The notes: generated by a model not told the origin, from the sequence alone. Shown: positions 42,966 through 55,066, numbered from the stretch's first letter. The stretch is DNA of 64,000 bases from Achatina immaculata (GCA_009760885.1 CM019716.1:15386202-15450201); one strand, 5' to 3'. Program-made: numbers and translations.

Positions 42966-43785
42966 CATGATGCTTCTTCTTTTTTCTTCTTCTTCTTCTT
43001 CTTCAGCTTTCCGAGCCATTAAAGGTCATTGCTGCAGATAAAGTTCGCCTCTATTCCTCTCTATTCTTAATCTCTCTCCAGTTGGTGACACCAATTTCTT
43101 TTATATCCTCTTCTATGTTGTCTTTCTATTTCTGTCTTGGTCCACCCTTTGGTCTTGTCTCCCTCATCTCTTGTTTGTCTATTCTCTTTCATTCTTTCTA
43201 CATTGCCCAACCAACGGAGTCTGTTCAGTTTCAAGATATTTATAACTCGTTGGGATTTAAATAAGGTGTTCAGTTCAGTGTTCTTTCTAGCTCTCCATTC
43301 TCCACTGTTGGTTTCCTTTATCGGTTCAAAGATTCTTCTTAGGATCTTGTTCTCAAAGATCTGCAACTGCTGTTCATCTTTCTTAGCTGTACTCCATATT
43401 TCTGATATATACATAATGGCTGGTCTTATTATAGTTTTGTAGATTGTTATTTTGGTGTTTTGGGTAAGGATTTTGGATTTTAACAATTATTGCGAGGGAA
43501 AGTATATTTTATTCCCTATCTGTATTCTGTTTATAATTTCCTTGCTTAACATGTTGCTTCTGTTGCCTAGATATTTGTATGTTTCTGCTTTCATAATAAT
43601 CATACCTCCAACATTTATATAATCTGGATCATTCTGCCTCTGGTCTCTTGACATCTTCATATACTCTGCCTTATCTTGTTTAATGGTCAAGCTCACTTTT
43701 AGTACCACATTTCTCAGGTGTATGCAGGTATTGGTGACTTCTTGCATAGTTCCCCCCACCAGTTTTTTTTTTATCTACCTATACC
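42966..43785 (-). mobile_element. LINE-E 3' part with (GAA)n tail, minus strand
   Basis: Two same-frame segments (43759-43487 and 43486-43067, separated by a TAA) encode the RT C-terminus: LTIKQDKAEYMKMS, ETYKYLGN, IIRPAIMYISEIWSTAKKDE, QLQIFENKILRRIFEPIKE and RLRWLGNVERM. The 3' UTR with GGCTCGGAAAGCTGAAGAAG ends in GAA repeats (plus-strand CTT at 42966-43002). The reverse transcriptase catalytic core is lost by 5' truncation at about 43785. Confidence 0.85.
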
Positions 43786-43899
43786 ATTTTCATGATTTTA
43801 CTTTTTCCATAGATTTTCAGGCAGATGTAGTTTTCGTTAGTGAATTTTAATAACTGAAAGCTGTTTAATTCTTTTCTTTCTCTGACATTAACTGCTAGA

Positions 43900-44085
43900 A
43901 GCACAAGGAAAATCATCATGACAGAAAGGAAAAGTTTGAGAATACAAAACGTAACAAGAAGAGACCAAATCAGAAATGACGACATCGGAGAAAGTATTGA
44001 AATAATAGAAGTATTACATTACCCTCGAAACAACAAGTCAAATTGTTTGGTTATGTTACATGGCAACTGCCACACAGTGTTGTCT
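43900..44085 (+). pseudogene. LINE-F reverse-transcriptase relic
   Basis: It reads TERKSLRIQNVTRRDQIRND, DIGESIEIIEVLHY, then in a shifted frame QQVKLFGYVTWQLPHS. This matches the VTRRDRIRNxDI...EQLKWFGHV blocks near the end of RTE/CFDP2-type RTs. The segment 44012-44050 resembles the 34-bp satellite at 1-795 at nucleotide level. The remaining frame to 44253 has no domain and 44086-44343 holds nothing else. Confidence 0.6.
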
Positions 44086-44343
44086 TGTCTTGTCGCCTTT
44101 CTCAAATATCTATCAGTGCTGAGAGGACAAACAGATGTGTTGGAGGGCTGGAGGATTTGCTTCATACAATGGGGGTATTTTATGGTTTCTGTAATTTCCT
44201 ACTTAAACTTCTTGCGTGCATGGCCCTTCCAGTTTTTACAGTTCTTAGTGTGAATGTTTTCTGTGATATCCTCTCTGCAGGCAGGCGGTAACATGATCAG
44301 ACCATTTGACTTGTTTCTGGATGTAGTGTAGTACTGGTGTGCA

Positions 44344-44664
44344 GTAGCAGTAGTAGTAGTAGTAGTAGTAGCAGTTGTAGTAGTAGTAGTAGTAGTAGGT
44401 AGTAGTAGGTAGTAGTAGTAGTAGTAGTAGAAGTAGCAGAGTAGTAATAGTAGTAGTAATAGTAGCAGTAGAAGTAGTAGTAGTAGTAGAAGTAGCAGTA
44501 GTAGTAGTAGTAGTAGTGTTAGTAGAAGTGGCAGTAGTAGTAGTAGTTAGTAAGAGTAGTAGTATTAGCAGCAGTAGAAGTAGCAGTAGAAGTAGTAGTA
44601 GAAGTAGTAGTAGTAGTAGTAGTGGTGGTGGTGGTCGCAGAAATAGCAGTAGTAGTAGTAGTAA

Positions 44665-44737
<73 letters not shown>

Positions 44738-44741
44738 CAAT
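44344..44741. repeat. (GTA/TAG)n then (TTG)n satellite
   Basis: Nearly 400 bp of imperfect TAG trinucleotides with GCAGTAGAAG interruptions, ending in about 13 TTG/TGT units. The Ser- and Thr-rich frames on either strand are artefacts. Confidence 0.95.
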
Positions 44742-44963
44742 AAAATATAACAGTTCAGTATTATTTTTAAATGTGACATTTGTATCGCATATTTATATTT
44801 AGTGAAGATGTTTACAGAGGTTTCGTTCACCCGCTGACCTTTGCTATTCTGACATTCATACGACCTACATTCCTTTCCCTAGTTGGCTGTCGTGGTTGTG
44901 TGCTGGGGCGTCTGTCTGTCGACATAAACAGATCAATACTCTCTGCTATGGATTTTTAAACAT

Positions 44964-45778
44964 ACAGTAGTTCTTCCGTATCCGCAGAAATTTGATTCCA
45001 AAATTTAACAGTGGATGCATCCAACCTTGGATAATGCCGAAATCTATATAATATACGTTTTTTAAAACACAAATACATGCAGGTGTTTTTACAATTAAAC
45101 ACATTAAGCCTCATGTTTAGTTCGCCATAATTGTCACCATATGTAGCGCTTTTGAGCCATATTAAGCCTACTAAATGATACACAACAACTGCATAGAGGT
45201 CATAGCGATCCGCCAGCGTAGATGGTGTTTACATCGTGGATGCTGTTTACATAGTGAATGTTGTAGTGTTAACGTTTGAGCGGGTGACATGGAAGCCAGA
45301 AGGCAGGAGAGTGCGAACGTTATAAATTTCTATTGATGAAGTTTCTGATTTTTAAAAAAATTATATTTTCAAATCGCGGATTGGTTTTGTTCTTGTTTTA
45401 TCTCCCTGTATTTACAAGAGCGATGTTCTCCGCAGCAGAAAATGTAAAGATATAGGAGCACATCATCGTGCCGGATTGTAAGCGAGTTAGGGCGTTTCTT
45501 CTCTGTCTTTGAATGCAACTAAACAGCAGGGGATGTGTAGTATTTCTTTTGTAGACTCCGTCGCTATAGTTATCCCTGTCTCCTTAGCCAGGTTTGGTCT
45601 GTCACTGGATGTACCAATGAGGGGGTGGGGGCAGGGTCTTGGTCGGCCGTGGTTGGCCAGCCCTGACGCTAGCATGTCAGCTGTGGGTTGCTGACTGTCA
45701 AATCGGACAGCGTCTTGACTGTCCAACCCCTATAACTGAAGCCGCGGTTGATAAAACCGCGAATACGAACGGACTATG
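44964..45778. mobile_element. Tigger/pogo-like MITE (~815 bp)
   Basis: The left end CAGTAGTTCTTCCGTATCCG and the right end (reverse complement ATAGTCCGTTCGTATTCGCGG) form degenerate inverted termini of the 'CAGTA...CGTATCCGCGG' type. TA dinucleotides lie next to both. There is no transposase. The minus-strand frames 44956-45183 and 45487-45726 are incidental. Confidence 0.6.
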
Positions 45779-46904
45779 TACTCTTTGTTAGTGTATTTTT
45801 ACACTACATCATGATAGTCGACTATGCATAAAGACAGCAGATATATACAATCATCGGCTGTCTATCTGACCTAGTCCACCTCGTACAGTCACTACACCAA
45901 AACAACAATCAGGCATAAACGTAGAAGGCAGAAATGTTAACAGTCTGATATACTGGCAAATGTCAGATTGTTCTGTTTTCTAAGCTTGTATAACACACCC
46001 CAAAAAAAACCTTGTCACAGATGTTCCTAAATGCAGTATATTTGTTTTTTTTTTTCTACAGCAGATTAGAAGCTTAGACATCGCAGAACTTGTATACTTG
46101 CGCCGCCTAACATCGTTAGGAGCAACGTTCGACTGTATATCCGTTTCGTGGTCCCACAATGTTATAAGAGAGTTTTAAAAATCCCGATCTAAGGACATGA
46201 CGTGGCAGACTTGACCGGGCATAGCGAACTCAACAGCTTCCACCCCCCGCCAGCCCTGTATCTTACGTAACCACTATCGACCGCCGTGCCAAGGATATAA
46301 TGGTGCAGATTACATAGTACGGCACACCACACCACTTCCACACAGGTCTTGCTAACTATAATATGCTATTCCCACAACCTCCAAGTCACATAACGACAAG
46401 TTCCACAGAAACTATCACGAACGTTCTGCGGAGCCTTGCTGTTTACTCAAGTGACATAACTTCTTCTTCGATTAAAACAGCCAAGATTAGCAGGTAAAAA
46501 AAAAAAAAGGTCACAACCTCTCTCTTAACATTAAGAACAATCACGATCAGGGAAATAGGGGAAATAAAGCCCAGTTATAAGTGCCATGAAGGAGAAGCTG
46601 GAGTATATTTACAAGATTTTATTTTTGTACGTTTTCATAGCAACAGTCCTCGCCCAGTAGCAGTACAGAGCAGACTATTAATCATTCCAAAATATCAAAG
46701 CAAATTAAAAAACATTGCAGACTACTAGCCAGGCACAGTGAGATTCTGAGAGGGGGGGGGGGGCCTCTAGCCCGTACTTTCCTTCGAGGCCCAGATGGTT
46801 TCCTCTGATGTAAGAGAGGACCCGGACGGCGTCCTAGAAGCCCGTCGAGGATGAAGACAGCGGGGATAGGGAAGTTTTCACCAGCCTACAAAGCTGCTCA
46901 CTGA
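45779..46904. other. No recognisable feature except G- and A-runs
   Basis: Unique-looking sequence. A G-run of about 12 at 46751-46762. No frame is supportable. Confidence 0.5.
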
Positions 46905-47205
46905 CTTTTCCTTTCCGAGCTCCTGTCTCTCATTGACTTTCAAAATTCCTTTCCGAGGTCCTGTCTCTCACTGACTTTCAAAATTCCTTTCCGAGCTCCT
47001 GTCTCTCATTGACTTTCAAAATTCCTTTCCGAGCTCCTGTCTCTCACTGACTTTCAAAATTCCTTTCCGAGCTCCTGTCTCTCATTGACTTTCAAAATTC
47101 CTTTCCGAGGTCCTGTCTCTCACTGACTTTCAAAATTCCTTTCCGAGGTCCTGTCTCTCACTGACTTTCAAAATTCCTTTCGGTGGCCCTGTCTGTAACT
47201 GACTT
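46905..47205. repeat. 38-39-bp minisatellite
   Basis: About eight units of CTCCTGTCTCTCATTGACTT / TCAAAATTCCTTTCCGAG, decaying at the right edge (GGTGGCCC, GAAAGCCC variants). Confidence 0.95.
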
Positions 47206-47424
47206 CTAAAATTCTTCTCGAAAGCCCTGTCACAACTTACAAATAAAGCTAAGTTTTCCAGATTATCATTGTTCACAATAGAAACTGGTGCAAACGTTGG
47301 ACACTGACTCAAGCAACAAACAACAAGATCGGGTCTTTCAACTGAGAGATCTGGCAGAAGAACCTTAGGAATCTCCCGAAAAGACTAGAGAAGCAACAAA
47401 ATGATCTTAAAAGAACTGGGCCTA

Positions 47425-47580
47425 GATTCTTGTTTTCGCCAAGTAAGATTTACCGTCTTTGGCCATATCAAATTATATGATGAAGTACAAAGAATATTAA
47501 CAGAGGAAAATGTTAATGAGATAGATGAGGGGACGGCTAAGAGACAGTTTAGCACACGACATCGCTGATCTTAAGAGGTC
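47425..47580 (+). pseudogene. LINE-C-like C-terminal relic
   Basis: FTVFGHIKLYDEVQRILTEE and, shifted, MRGRLRDSLAHDIADLKRS align with KYFGHIKRHDNLEKTVLEG...RGRPRRRWLQDIVDDL of LINE-C. It is strongly diverged, so clearly older than the other copies. Confidence 0.5.
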
Positions 47581-47591
47581 TCTCTCTCTCC

Positions 47592-47720
47592 AGACCAGTC
47601 GGTCTCAATACTTTTTTTTTTGGGGGGGGGGTGGGGTGGGGGGTTGTGAGCCCTCTTTCAGCCTGACAGCAGCTGTGGATCCCTTAGCATAAGCCAGATA
47701 ACAATCATACAGACAATAGT
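47592..47720. mobile_element. Possible hAT MITE end
   Basis: CAGTCGGTCTCAATACTTTT at 47597 followed by a G-rich tract and GAGCCCTCTTTCAGCCTGAC resembles the CAGTGGTTCTCAA...GGG ends of hAT MITEs. No matching second end or 8-bp duplication was found. Confidence 0.35.
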
Positions 47721-48844
47721 TTTATAGGTCCGTCGGCCCAAAAAAAAATCATTCCCTGGAGCACTTGGGTCCAAGCACTATACTATCGTTTAAGATGCGC
47801 TATTGGAGAAAAAACGTATATAAACTGAACGGGAGACAAAGGGAAAACTCGGAGGTCCTTTATTCCCTTGCCAAATCCTCGCCTCAGCAAATATACTTTA
47901 CAAGGAATAGATCTGCAGTGAGGCAACTTAAAGACGGTTAAGAAAAAAGTATATTAAAACAGCCAGCACAACTGAGATAAGAAATGAGATCTTTATGGAT
48001 AAAAGTAAAAAGGAATGGACGTTTAATTTAAAGTATAAATATTTTTTTAAAAACATGCAGAGGTAGAGATAATACGAAGATAAGATAGCTACTGAGGACA
48101 GAAAAGATAAAAATGAGGAAATTAGAAAATGAAGGTCATTGACGATGGGAATGCAAAAGGCCGTGCACTGAACTGTAGAAAATATCAAGGATCGAAGTCA
48201 GTCAAGAGGCGTGACCAGTCATGCATATCGACACAGCATTATGGTAGTTTGTATAACGAGTGTATAAAAACAATGTTATTGCATGAAATTCCACAACCAT
48301 TGTATTCGAGGGGATAGGGAGGAAAGAACAGCAATAACAATATTAGAATGAAAGGGCAAGTTTATGTACATTTTTCTCCAGTACTGAGCGTCAGTCACAT
48401 GTTACGTTAGTTCTCTGACAGGAAAAATACTTACCTCTCTGAAGTTCACTCAACAGTATCTGGGCTGACGGATCTTGAAAGATCTGGACAGTTGGCAACT
48501 CAAGTCAAACTGACTGAAGGGGTCGACTGATAAAAAAAAAACAAAAAAAAAACACACACACACAAACACACACGCAAACACACACACAAATATGGGCCCA
48601 ACAACTCACTGATGCGAGGAAATCCGTAAATACTTGATCTAGTGTGAACACATTTCTCCCCTTGATCATACATTCACTTCCATCTTCTAAATATACCTTT
48701 TATCTCAGGTTCACTGAAAATGCCTATCATCCGATTTTTAAATACGTAGATGCTGCCTCGTTTTGACTCATTGATTAATTATTGATCGCTCTGTGACCGT
48801 GACTTTCAGGGATTTTTTTTTCTTTTCATAAAACGTTTGCCTGA
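47721..48844. other. No recognisable feature except a (CA)n tract
   Basis: CA/AAAC-rich tract at 48531-48590. The remaining sequence is unique-looking. Confidence 0.45.
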
Positions 48845-49306
48845 ATTTATTACACAGAAGCAAGCAAACAGTTAGCACATGGGAAGTAACGAGGCTTGCA
48901 TACATAGAGTGATAGACAAACAAACAGTTAACACATGGGAAGTAACGAGGCTTGCATACATAGAGTGATAGACAAACAAACAGTTAACACATGGGAAGTA
49001 ACGAGGCTTGCATACATAGAGTGATAGACAAACAAACAGTTAACACATGGGAAGTAACGAGGCTTGCATACATAGAGTGTTAGACAAACAAACAGTTAAC
49101 ACATGGGAAGTAACGAGGCTTGCATACATAGAGTGATAGACAAACAAACAGTTTGCACATGGGAAGTAACGAGGCTTGCATACATAGAGTGATAGACAAA
49201 CAAACAGTTAACACATGGGAAGTAACGAGGCTTGCATACATAGAGTGATAGACAAACAAACAGTTAGCACATGGGAAGTAACGAGGCTTGCATACATAGA
49301 GTGATA
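48845..49306. repeat. 56-bp minisatellite
   Basis: About eight highly similar units containing AACACATGGGAAGTAACGAG and GCTTGCATACATAGAGTGAT. Low divergence suggests recent expansion or gene conversion. Confidence 0.95.
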
Positions 49307-49359
49307 GAGCGCAGACTGTAAACCTGGGAAAATAGTGGATAAACCAACTTCGACGTGAA

Positions 49360-49432
49360 AGGAAGGAAAATAGTAAGAAAATAACCGTGACTCGAACCAC
49401 GGACACTGGTAGGACAAGCAACCGCTTTCTTT
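49360..49432 (-). mobile_element. Fragment of tRNA-headed SINE (S2-like), minus strand
   Basis: On the minus strand, GGTTGCTTGTCCTACCAGTG then TCCGTGGTTCGAGTCACGGT contains the B box and the CTGCTCGTCCTACC-like segment shared with the S2 copies at 15800 and 55314. The A-box half is missing. Confidence 0.5.
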
Positions 49433-49451
49433 GTTCGTTTTTGTTTGTTTG

Positions 49452-50110
49452 TTTGTTAGAACAACTTCTTCTTCTTCAGCTTTCCCAGCCATTAAGGGTC
49501 AATGCTGCAGACAAAGTTTGCCTCCATTCCTCTCTATTCCTAATCTTCTCTCTCCACTTGTGACACCAGTTTCCTTTATATCCTCTTCTATGTCGTCTTT
49601 CCATCTCTGTCTTGGTCTACCTCTTGGTCTTGTTTCCGTCACCTCTTGTACATACATAATTTTCGTTTGTTTGTTCTCTTCTCTCGTTTTAGAGAAACAG
49701 TTTTGGAAGGGTACATAATAGGAGAAAAATAGAGGAAGGTGAATCTTGGTACAAGATATTCTGCAAATAGATGCAACAGAAACAGGCCATCTTGCTCACA
49801 ACTGAGAGGCCTACATGAGAGCTGTTAGGGAAACAAAGTTCCGCAAGGGACCTGCAAATAACTGACTGTTCTCTTCCATTCTTTCTACATGGCCAAACCA
49901 GCATAGTCTCTTCAGTTTCAAGATATTTATAATTCGCTAGGATTTAGATAAGCTGTTCAGTTCAGTGTTCTTTCTAGCTCTCCATTATCCACTATCTGTA
50001 TCCCCTGTGGGCCCAAAGATTTTTCTTAGGGGCTTGTTCTCAAAGATCTGCAGTTATTTGTCATCTTTCTTTGTTGTCCATGTTCCAAATATTATAATAT
50101 TTTTGACGTT
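49452..50110 (-). mobile_element. LINE-E 3' part, interrupted by LINE-C
   Basis: 49452-49671 and 49876-50110 align continuously with 42966-43400 of the other LINE-E copy: the GAA tail as CTTCTTCTTC, the GGCTGGGAAAGCTG end, and the FENKPLRKIFGPTGDT-like RT C-terminus. The interruption is a 186-bp LINE-C fragment with its own target duplication. Confidence 0.85.
49681..49866 (+). mobile_element. LINE-C fragment nested in LINE-E, 9-bp target duplication
   Basis: It starts at CTCTCGTTTTAGAGAAACAG and ends CTGCAAATAACTGAC. TGTTCTCTT is present at both edges (49672-49680 and 49867-49875) and once in the uninterrupted LINE-E copy at the homologous place. It encodes remnants of KTVLEGYIIGEK...RGLHESC-type LINE-C C-terminus with frameshifts. 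Confidence 0.85.
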
Positions 50111-51284
50111 CCAAGGTCTTAATCCAATTTCGAGGCTTCTTTATCTGTTTTACAGAGATGGGATCATTGGCCCCATGTTCCAACCCCCAATCTGGAGAAC
50201 CAGGTTGCAAGTTTCGTCTGATCCCTACCCGCGCATTAGAACAACACACTATCGAATTGGTAAATTCTTAAAACAGAGCCATCAATTCGAATTGAATATG
50301 GGCTACCACAGGTCAAAATGGGGGGGGGGGGGGGAAATGAAAGAACAAAGTAAAGACTTAACAGAAACATTAGGGAGTTGGTGTTGTAAGGATGGACAGA
50401 AATAAGAACAGGCTGGTAACCTAGGTGAGTTGGCAACCCTAAGCGTAGGAATAATGGTCCAGTAACCGGCTACTATTCGAGGCGCGCAACAAACCGGTTC
50501 ACTGACCCAGTTTATAAAGAAAATGTGAAAGGATTTTAATAGGTCGGGATTTGCGCTCTGAGCATGTAGGAGACGCCAGCGGTTTGGAGGACATCGTGTT
50601 TTCGTGTAAGCACTAATGAGTGTGTTAATTTCGTCGGTGGATAAACATGCATGTGTTATGTTATTAACAGTTTTTATTCTGTGATGTGGAGGCGTGCAAG
50701 CTGTGATGTCGACTCCTCCGATCATTCCCGGCTCACTCATGTATTGATTGAGATAATAGAAATAGTACATGAGTAATCATTGTTCCGTTACAAAATTATG
50801 TTCTGTGTGAGGCTTTAGATATTTTGTTAATAAATAAAATAATGGTTTATTATGTATATATAAATTTATGGCGTTGAATTTTATGTATATGCGTTTGTTT
50901 ATCATACCTTTATCTTTGCCAATAGTTCCATTTGCCACAGTCAGAACATTCAATTATTTTAAGTGTGAATATTTGAGATTTCTATATGGAACGATTATGT
51001 TGAAAACCATACTAACCCAGGTATGTATACAAGGTGTTAAACTGATTTTTAATAATGCCACTGGTGATAATATCTTTGTATGAATCAAACTATTAAAAGA
51101 AATCGATTAGATTATGTTGATAATAATATAAACCACTGATCCAATGATTAAGAATCGTATTCGTGTCTTTCCTTCTTTGTGTGTAATGTGTTGATGTAGT
51201 ATGTGTAATCATCTATCAATATGTACCTGTTAATATACCAAACAAGAGATCAGAAAACATAAAGTGTTAAAAGTAATTCCTACA
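50111..51284. other. No recognisable feature except a G-tract
   Basis: A G-run of about 14 at 50320-50334. The minus-strand frame 50303-50770 (155 codons) has no domain that can be defended. AT-rich from 50800 on. Confidence 0.45.
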
Positions 51285-51285
51285 G

Positions 51286-51325
<40 letters not shown>

Positions 51326-51327
51326 TG
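51285..51327. repeat. (GTGC)n microsatellite
   Basis: About ten tandem GTGC units. 51328-51790 beyond has nothing recognisable. Confidence 0.95.
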
Positions 51328-51794
51328 ATTGTGCTGCATCGTGTAATCTGACGACTCATCATTGATAAACTTCTTGTCCTTTATGAAGTTTTCTTCAGCC
51401 CGTTCTGTTCCTCACTTTTGATGATACATAAAGAGGTGAGATTATGTCGTGACTTTTCCAACGTTTTCTATATTAATTTAGACCGTCTTAGGTGTTTTCC
51501 ATCTGTCTCTTTCTACAGTCCCAGGTCACATCTATATATATACGAGTATATATACTAAAAAAACATATAGTGTCATATTTTTCTTCGTAGCTGAAATACG
51601 CCTGATCTATATCCTTGTCTTGATCTCCAGAACAATCACGACATACTCGTACTAAAACATACAGGACGAAGAAATAGGGGGAAAAATAAGAGAAAGGTTA
51701 AATTTACATGAGTGATATGTAACAAGTAAGTATAGAGGACACAGAAAACGGGTTTTATTTATTGTGAGTTGATGGTGCCATTCTGGAAGGTGCC

Positions 51795-51940
51795 CACACG
51801 CGGAAAGAAGATCATACAAGTCAGCAGTTCAGTGAAACCTTGGGAAGAAGATCATACAAGTCAGCAGTTCAGTGAAACCTTGGGAAGAAGATCATACAAG
51901 TCAGCAGTTCAGTGAAACCTTGGGAATAAGATCATACAAA
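51795..51940. repeat. 42-bp tandem repeat, 3.5 copies
   Basis: Units of GAAGATCATACAAGTCAGCA / GTTCAGTGAAACCTTGGGAA, nearly identical, with a degraded last unit. Confidence 0.9.
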
Positions 51941-51999
51941 TTTTCACACGTGATCTTTGAGTATGTACTATTTATACTAAACTGAATGTTCGAATGCTA

Positions 52000-52320
52000 A
52001 GTGAAAGTTGAGTGATAAAGGGCAGAATGTTAGACGGCCCTGCATGTTAGACGGCCCTGCATGTTAGACGGCCCTGCATGTTAGACTGTCCTACATGTTA
52101 GATGGTCCTGCATGTTAGACGGTCCTGCATGTTAGACGGCCCTGCATGTTAGACGGCCCTGCATGTTAGACGGCCCTGCATGTTAGACGGCCCTGCATGT
52201 TAGACTGTCCTACATGTTAGATGGTCCTGCATGTTAGACGGTCCTGCATGTTAGACGGCCCTGCATTTTAGACGGCCCTGCATGCCAGTTCTTCACTCTT
52301 AGAAAATTAAATTCCTTAGT
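52000..52320 (+). mobile_element. Dispersed 3'-end repeat with internal 17-bp expansion, copy 3
   Basis: It starts GATAAAGGGCAGAATGTTAG and ends CCAGTTCTTCACTCTTAGAA as in the copies at 2480 and 16965. Between these, 17-bp units (TGCATGTTAGACGGCCC) are repeated about 15 times, with a block of variant units (GACTGTCCTACATG, GATGGTCC) itself duplicated (52085-52140 and 52200-52255). Confidence 0.8.
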
Positions 52321-52339
52321 ATGTTCTTTGGCAATGATC

Positions 52340-52495
52340 CCTCCTCTCCCCCTCTATCTCTCTCACTCTCTCTCCCTCCTTTCTCTCTCACCATTTCTCT
52401 CCCCTCTCTCTCATACACTCTTTCCCCCCTCTCTCTCTCTCATTCTCTCTTACTGTCTCTCACTTCCTCTCTCTCCTTCTGTCTCTCTCCTCGCA
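52340..52495. repeat. CT-rich simple sequence
   Basis: Imperfect (CTCTCT)n with CCCC interruptions. The 64-codon frame starting at 52321 is compositional. 52496-52714 has no other feature. Confidence 0.9.
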
Positions 52496-52714
52496 TGAGA
52501 CATGCACATGACTGACTGACTGACTGTACCGTACAGCTCCGCGAATCGAGTGCTTGAAGCTATAGCAGTTTTACTTGTGAAACTTTTTCTGTATACCTGA
52601 AAGTCACCTGACTGGATGGACGACATTTTTTCAGGTGTGTAGGATTTCTAATGTTGCTAATTCATTGGACAGCAAAAATAACTAATGGATAATGTATGCG
52701 AAGGAATCTATCTT

Positions 52715-52952
52715 GTCAAAAAATGACAGAGAGACAATGTACTTTCATAGGACATGCAATGAGAAAAGGGGGCATTGAAAATATTATAACAACAGGGAAA
52801 AATATAGGGAAGAAGAGCCAGGGGAAGACCAAGAGAAATGATATTAAAAAGTCTGATGGGATGGTGTGAGAGGAGATCATAAGCTGAGCTAATTGGCCTG
52901 CACGAAGGATCGTGTACTCTGGAGGACCACGGGACCAGATGATGATGATGTA
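52715..52952 (+). mobile_element. LINE-A 3' fragment with (GATGAT)n tail
   Basis: It reads TERQCTFIGHAMRKGGIENI, ITTGKNIG and QGKTKRNDIKKS, matching the end of LINE-A (17674-17850 minus). The untranslated end with CTGGAGGACCACGGGACCAG and GATGATGATGATG gives the intact 3' tail that is obscured by TA repeats in the larger copy. Confidence 0.85.
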
Positions 52953-53627
52953 GCATCTCTAAATATACCTGCTTAACTGGTTTTGACGTTTAAAAATGTT
53001 GTTTCTCTCTCTCTCTCTCTCTCTCTCTTCGGTGCACAGAGAGCGTATGCTGATATTCAAGGGCGACAGATGTAAATGTTTCTTTGTTTTGTGGTTTCTT
53101 ATTTTTCTTAATGCAACTCTGAATTTGTTTCCTCTGTATATAGCATTGTTCTGAAGATCTTGAAACGTTGACATCCAGTAGGACTAGATATAATAAAGAC
53201 GTATGTGCCTTTATCTCGGCACTGTCTAACAAGAAGTGTGCTGCTGATGTTACTACAAGTTATCTAGTGGAAAAGTTTGCTTAATAGAATTTCTCTATAA
53301 CTCAACTTTAATGATCTAAGATTTTCTCAAGATGAGAGATGAATCATGAAGATGAAATAGTACTGCCACATGGCAGAGTTGGCAATTATAGGCAAAAACA
53401 ATGCTCATCTCACCGGCAAGAACTTCTTTGCCATATACTTTTGAATGAAATTTCCATCTGTAAGTGGATGTCTTAGGCATGATTTGAAGTGGAAGGGACT
53501 GTAAAGTTTCTGCAAGACAGAGGGCAGTCAAATGACTATTCACTATTGGTGTATCAATTCACATATATGAAGCAGGACACTGAACTAGTACTCACAAAGG
53601 AAGACAACTGGAATAGCAAATCCAGTC
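52953..53627. other. Unique sequence with a (TC)n run
   Basis: (TC)n at 53001-53030. Short frames (for example 53316-53543 minus) are not recognisable. Confidence 0.45.
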
Positions 53628-53915
53628 TGAAGAAGTGGACCTGTTTCACTGGACAGTCTGAAGAAGTGGACCTGTTTCACTGGACAGTCTGAAGAAGTGG
53701 ACCTGTTTCACTGGACAGTCTGAAGAAGTGGACCTGTTTCACTGGACAGTCTGAAGAAGTGGACCTGTTTCACTGGACAGTCTGAAGAAGTGGACCTGTT
53801 TCACTGGACAGTCTGAAGAAGTGGACCTGTTTCACTGGACAGTCTGAAGAAGTGGACCTGTTTCACTGGACAGTCTGAAGAAGTGGACCTGTTTCACTGG
53901 ACAGTCTGAACCTTT
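53628..53915. repeat. 31-bp minisatellite
   Basis: Nine nearly perfect units of GAAGAAGTGGACCTGTTTCA / CTGGACAGTCT. Confidence 0.95.
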
Positions 53916-55018
53916 CAAGCAGTCCCTGGAGTTACCAAAACTGTGTGAATTTATCTTCAGTATTCCTGGATATTCAAGTGTGAAAGGGTACGTGCATACT
54001 GACAGAGGAACGAAAACACCTTCATGTCTCAACAGTTGAAGCTATCATTAAATGTGCTTTTCGTTATCGAACGAGCTGCTCAGAATTCAATGATGATGTC
54101 AATTAGTGGCAAGATCTTCGTTCCAGAAGTTTTTGAAGTCGGATAAATACTGGAAACAAGAAAGCAAGATGGCAGTCTAATGCAGTATCTTGAAGGTAAA
54201 TATCCCACAGTAAAATACATTCGTGGTCAGATAAAGAATGTTCCACATCCCGTGAATTAATTGAATTAATTTTGAGTTATTTTAATTTCAAAATGTGTGC
54301 CAGATATAAACACATTAACCATAGGTATTATAGGCACATTAAATACTCTTTTCTGCTCTTCTGAACTGAACGATTATTAGGATATGAGATAGCAGATTCA
54401 ATTTTACGTTTTCTTATATTATTCTTATATTTCTACTTTTTAACATAACTATGTATGTTAGTGTTATTACAATCCTGTGGTAGTCTAAGATTTTTTTCTT
54501 TAAAACTTTCACTGTACTTTCTGTTGGAAAGTTTGTCTGTATGTGGCATCATTTCTTCTTTTGTTTTCAACAAATCCATATTTTTGTGACAGTGTAAGAC
54601 TTGTCTGATGCGTTTTCTTTGGCGGCTGGATAAATCACTCTCAGCTCAGGCTAAACCTTCCAGATGGAAAGATCTACAACCTGCAGCATGCACATATGTA
54701 AATAAATGATTCAAGTAATGTGTTCATATCATCGACACGACATTCCAAGATTGTTACATTCTGTTAATAAAAGAGACTTCACAATATGAACTTTGAGTAA
54801 ACGTTGTATACAATTGAATTTCCTTCTATTTCTGAAATAGACTAATCTTTCCAAAGTCTCACAGTCGTGTCATTTCACATCAGAGAGTGTAAGCTGCAGC
54901 GGATGTTGCATTTCCTTCGTTCCTTTCTTTCATCTGCCACTGAACTAGTATTAGTGTACTCTAGTCAACACTCAACACTGAACAGGTGTTTTGCCACACA
55001 CTGAAATGTACTGTGCTA
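53916..55018. other. No recognisable feature
   Basis: AT-rich unique-looking sequence. No open frame or RNA is supportable. Confidence 0.5.

Positions 55019-55065
<47 letters not shown>
55019..55065. repeat. (GT)n microsatellite
   Basis: About 22 uninterrupted GT units. Confidence 0.95.

Positions 55066-55066
<1 letters not shown>

Noticed and set aside
50303..50770. 155-codon minus-strand frame
   Set aside because: A stretch EPGMIGGVDITACTPPHHR loosely recalls Harbinger-type transposases, but the rest does not align with that family and a poly-G run lies in it. Not called.
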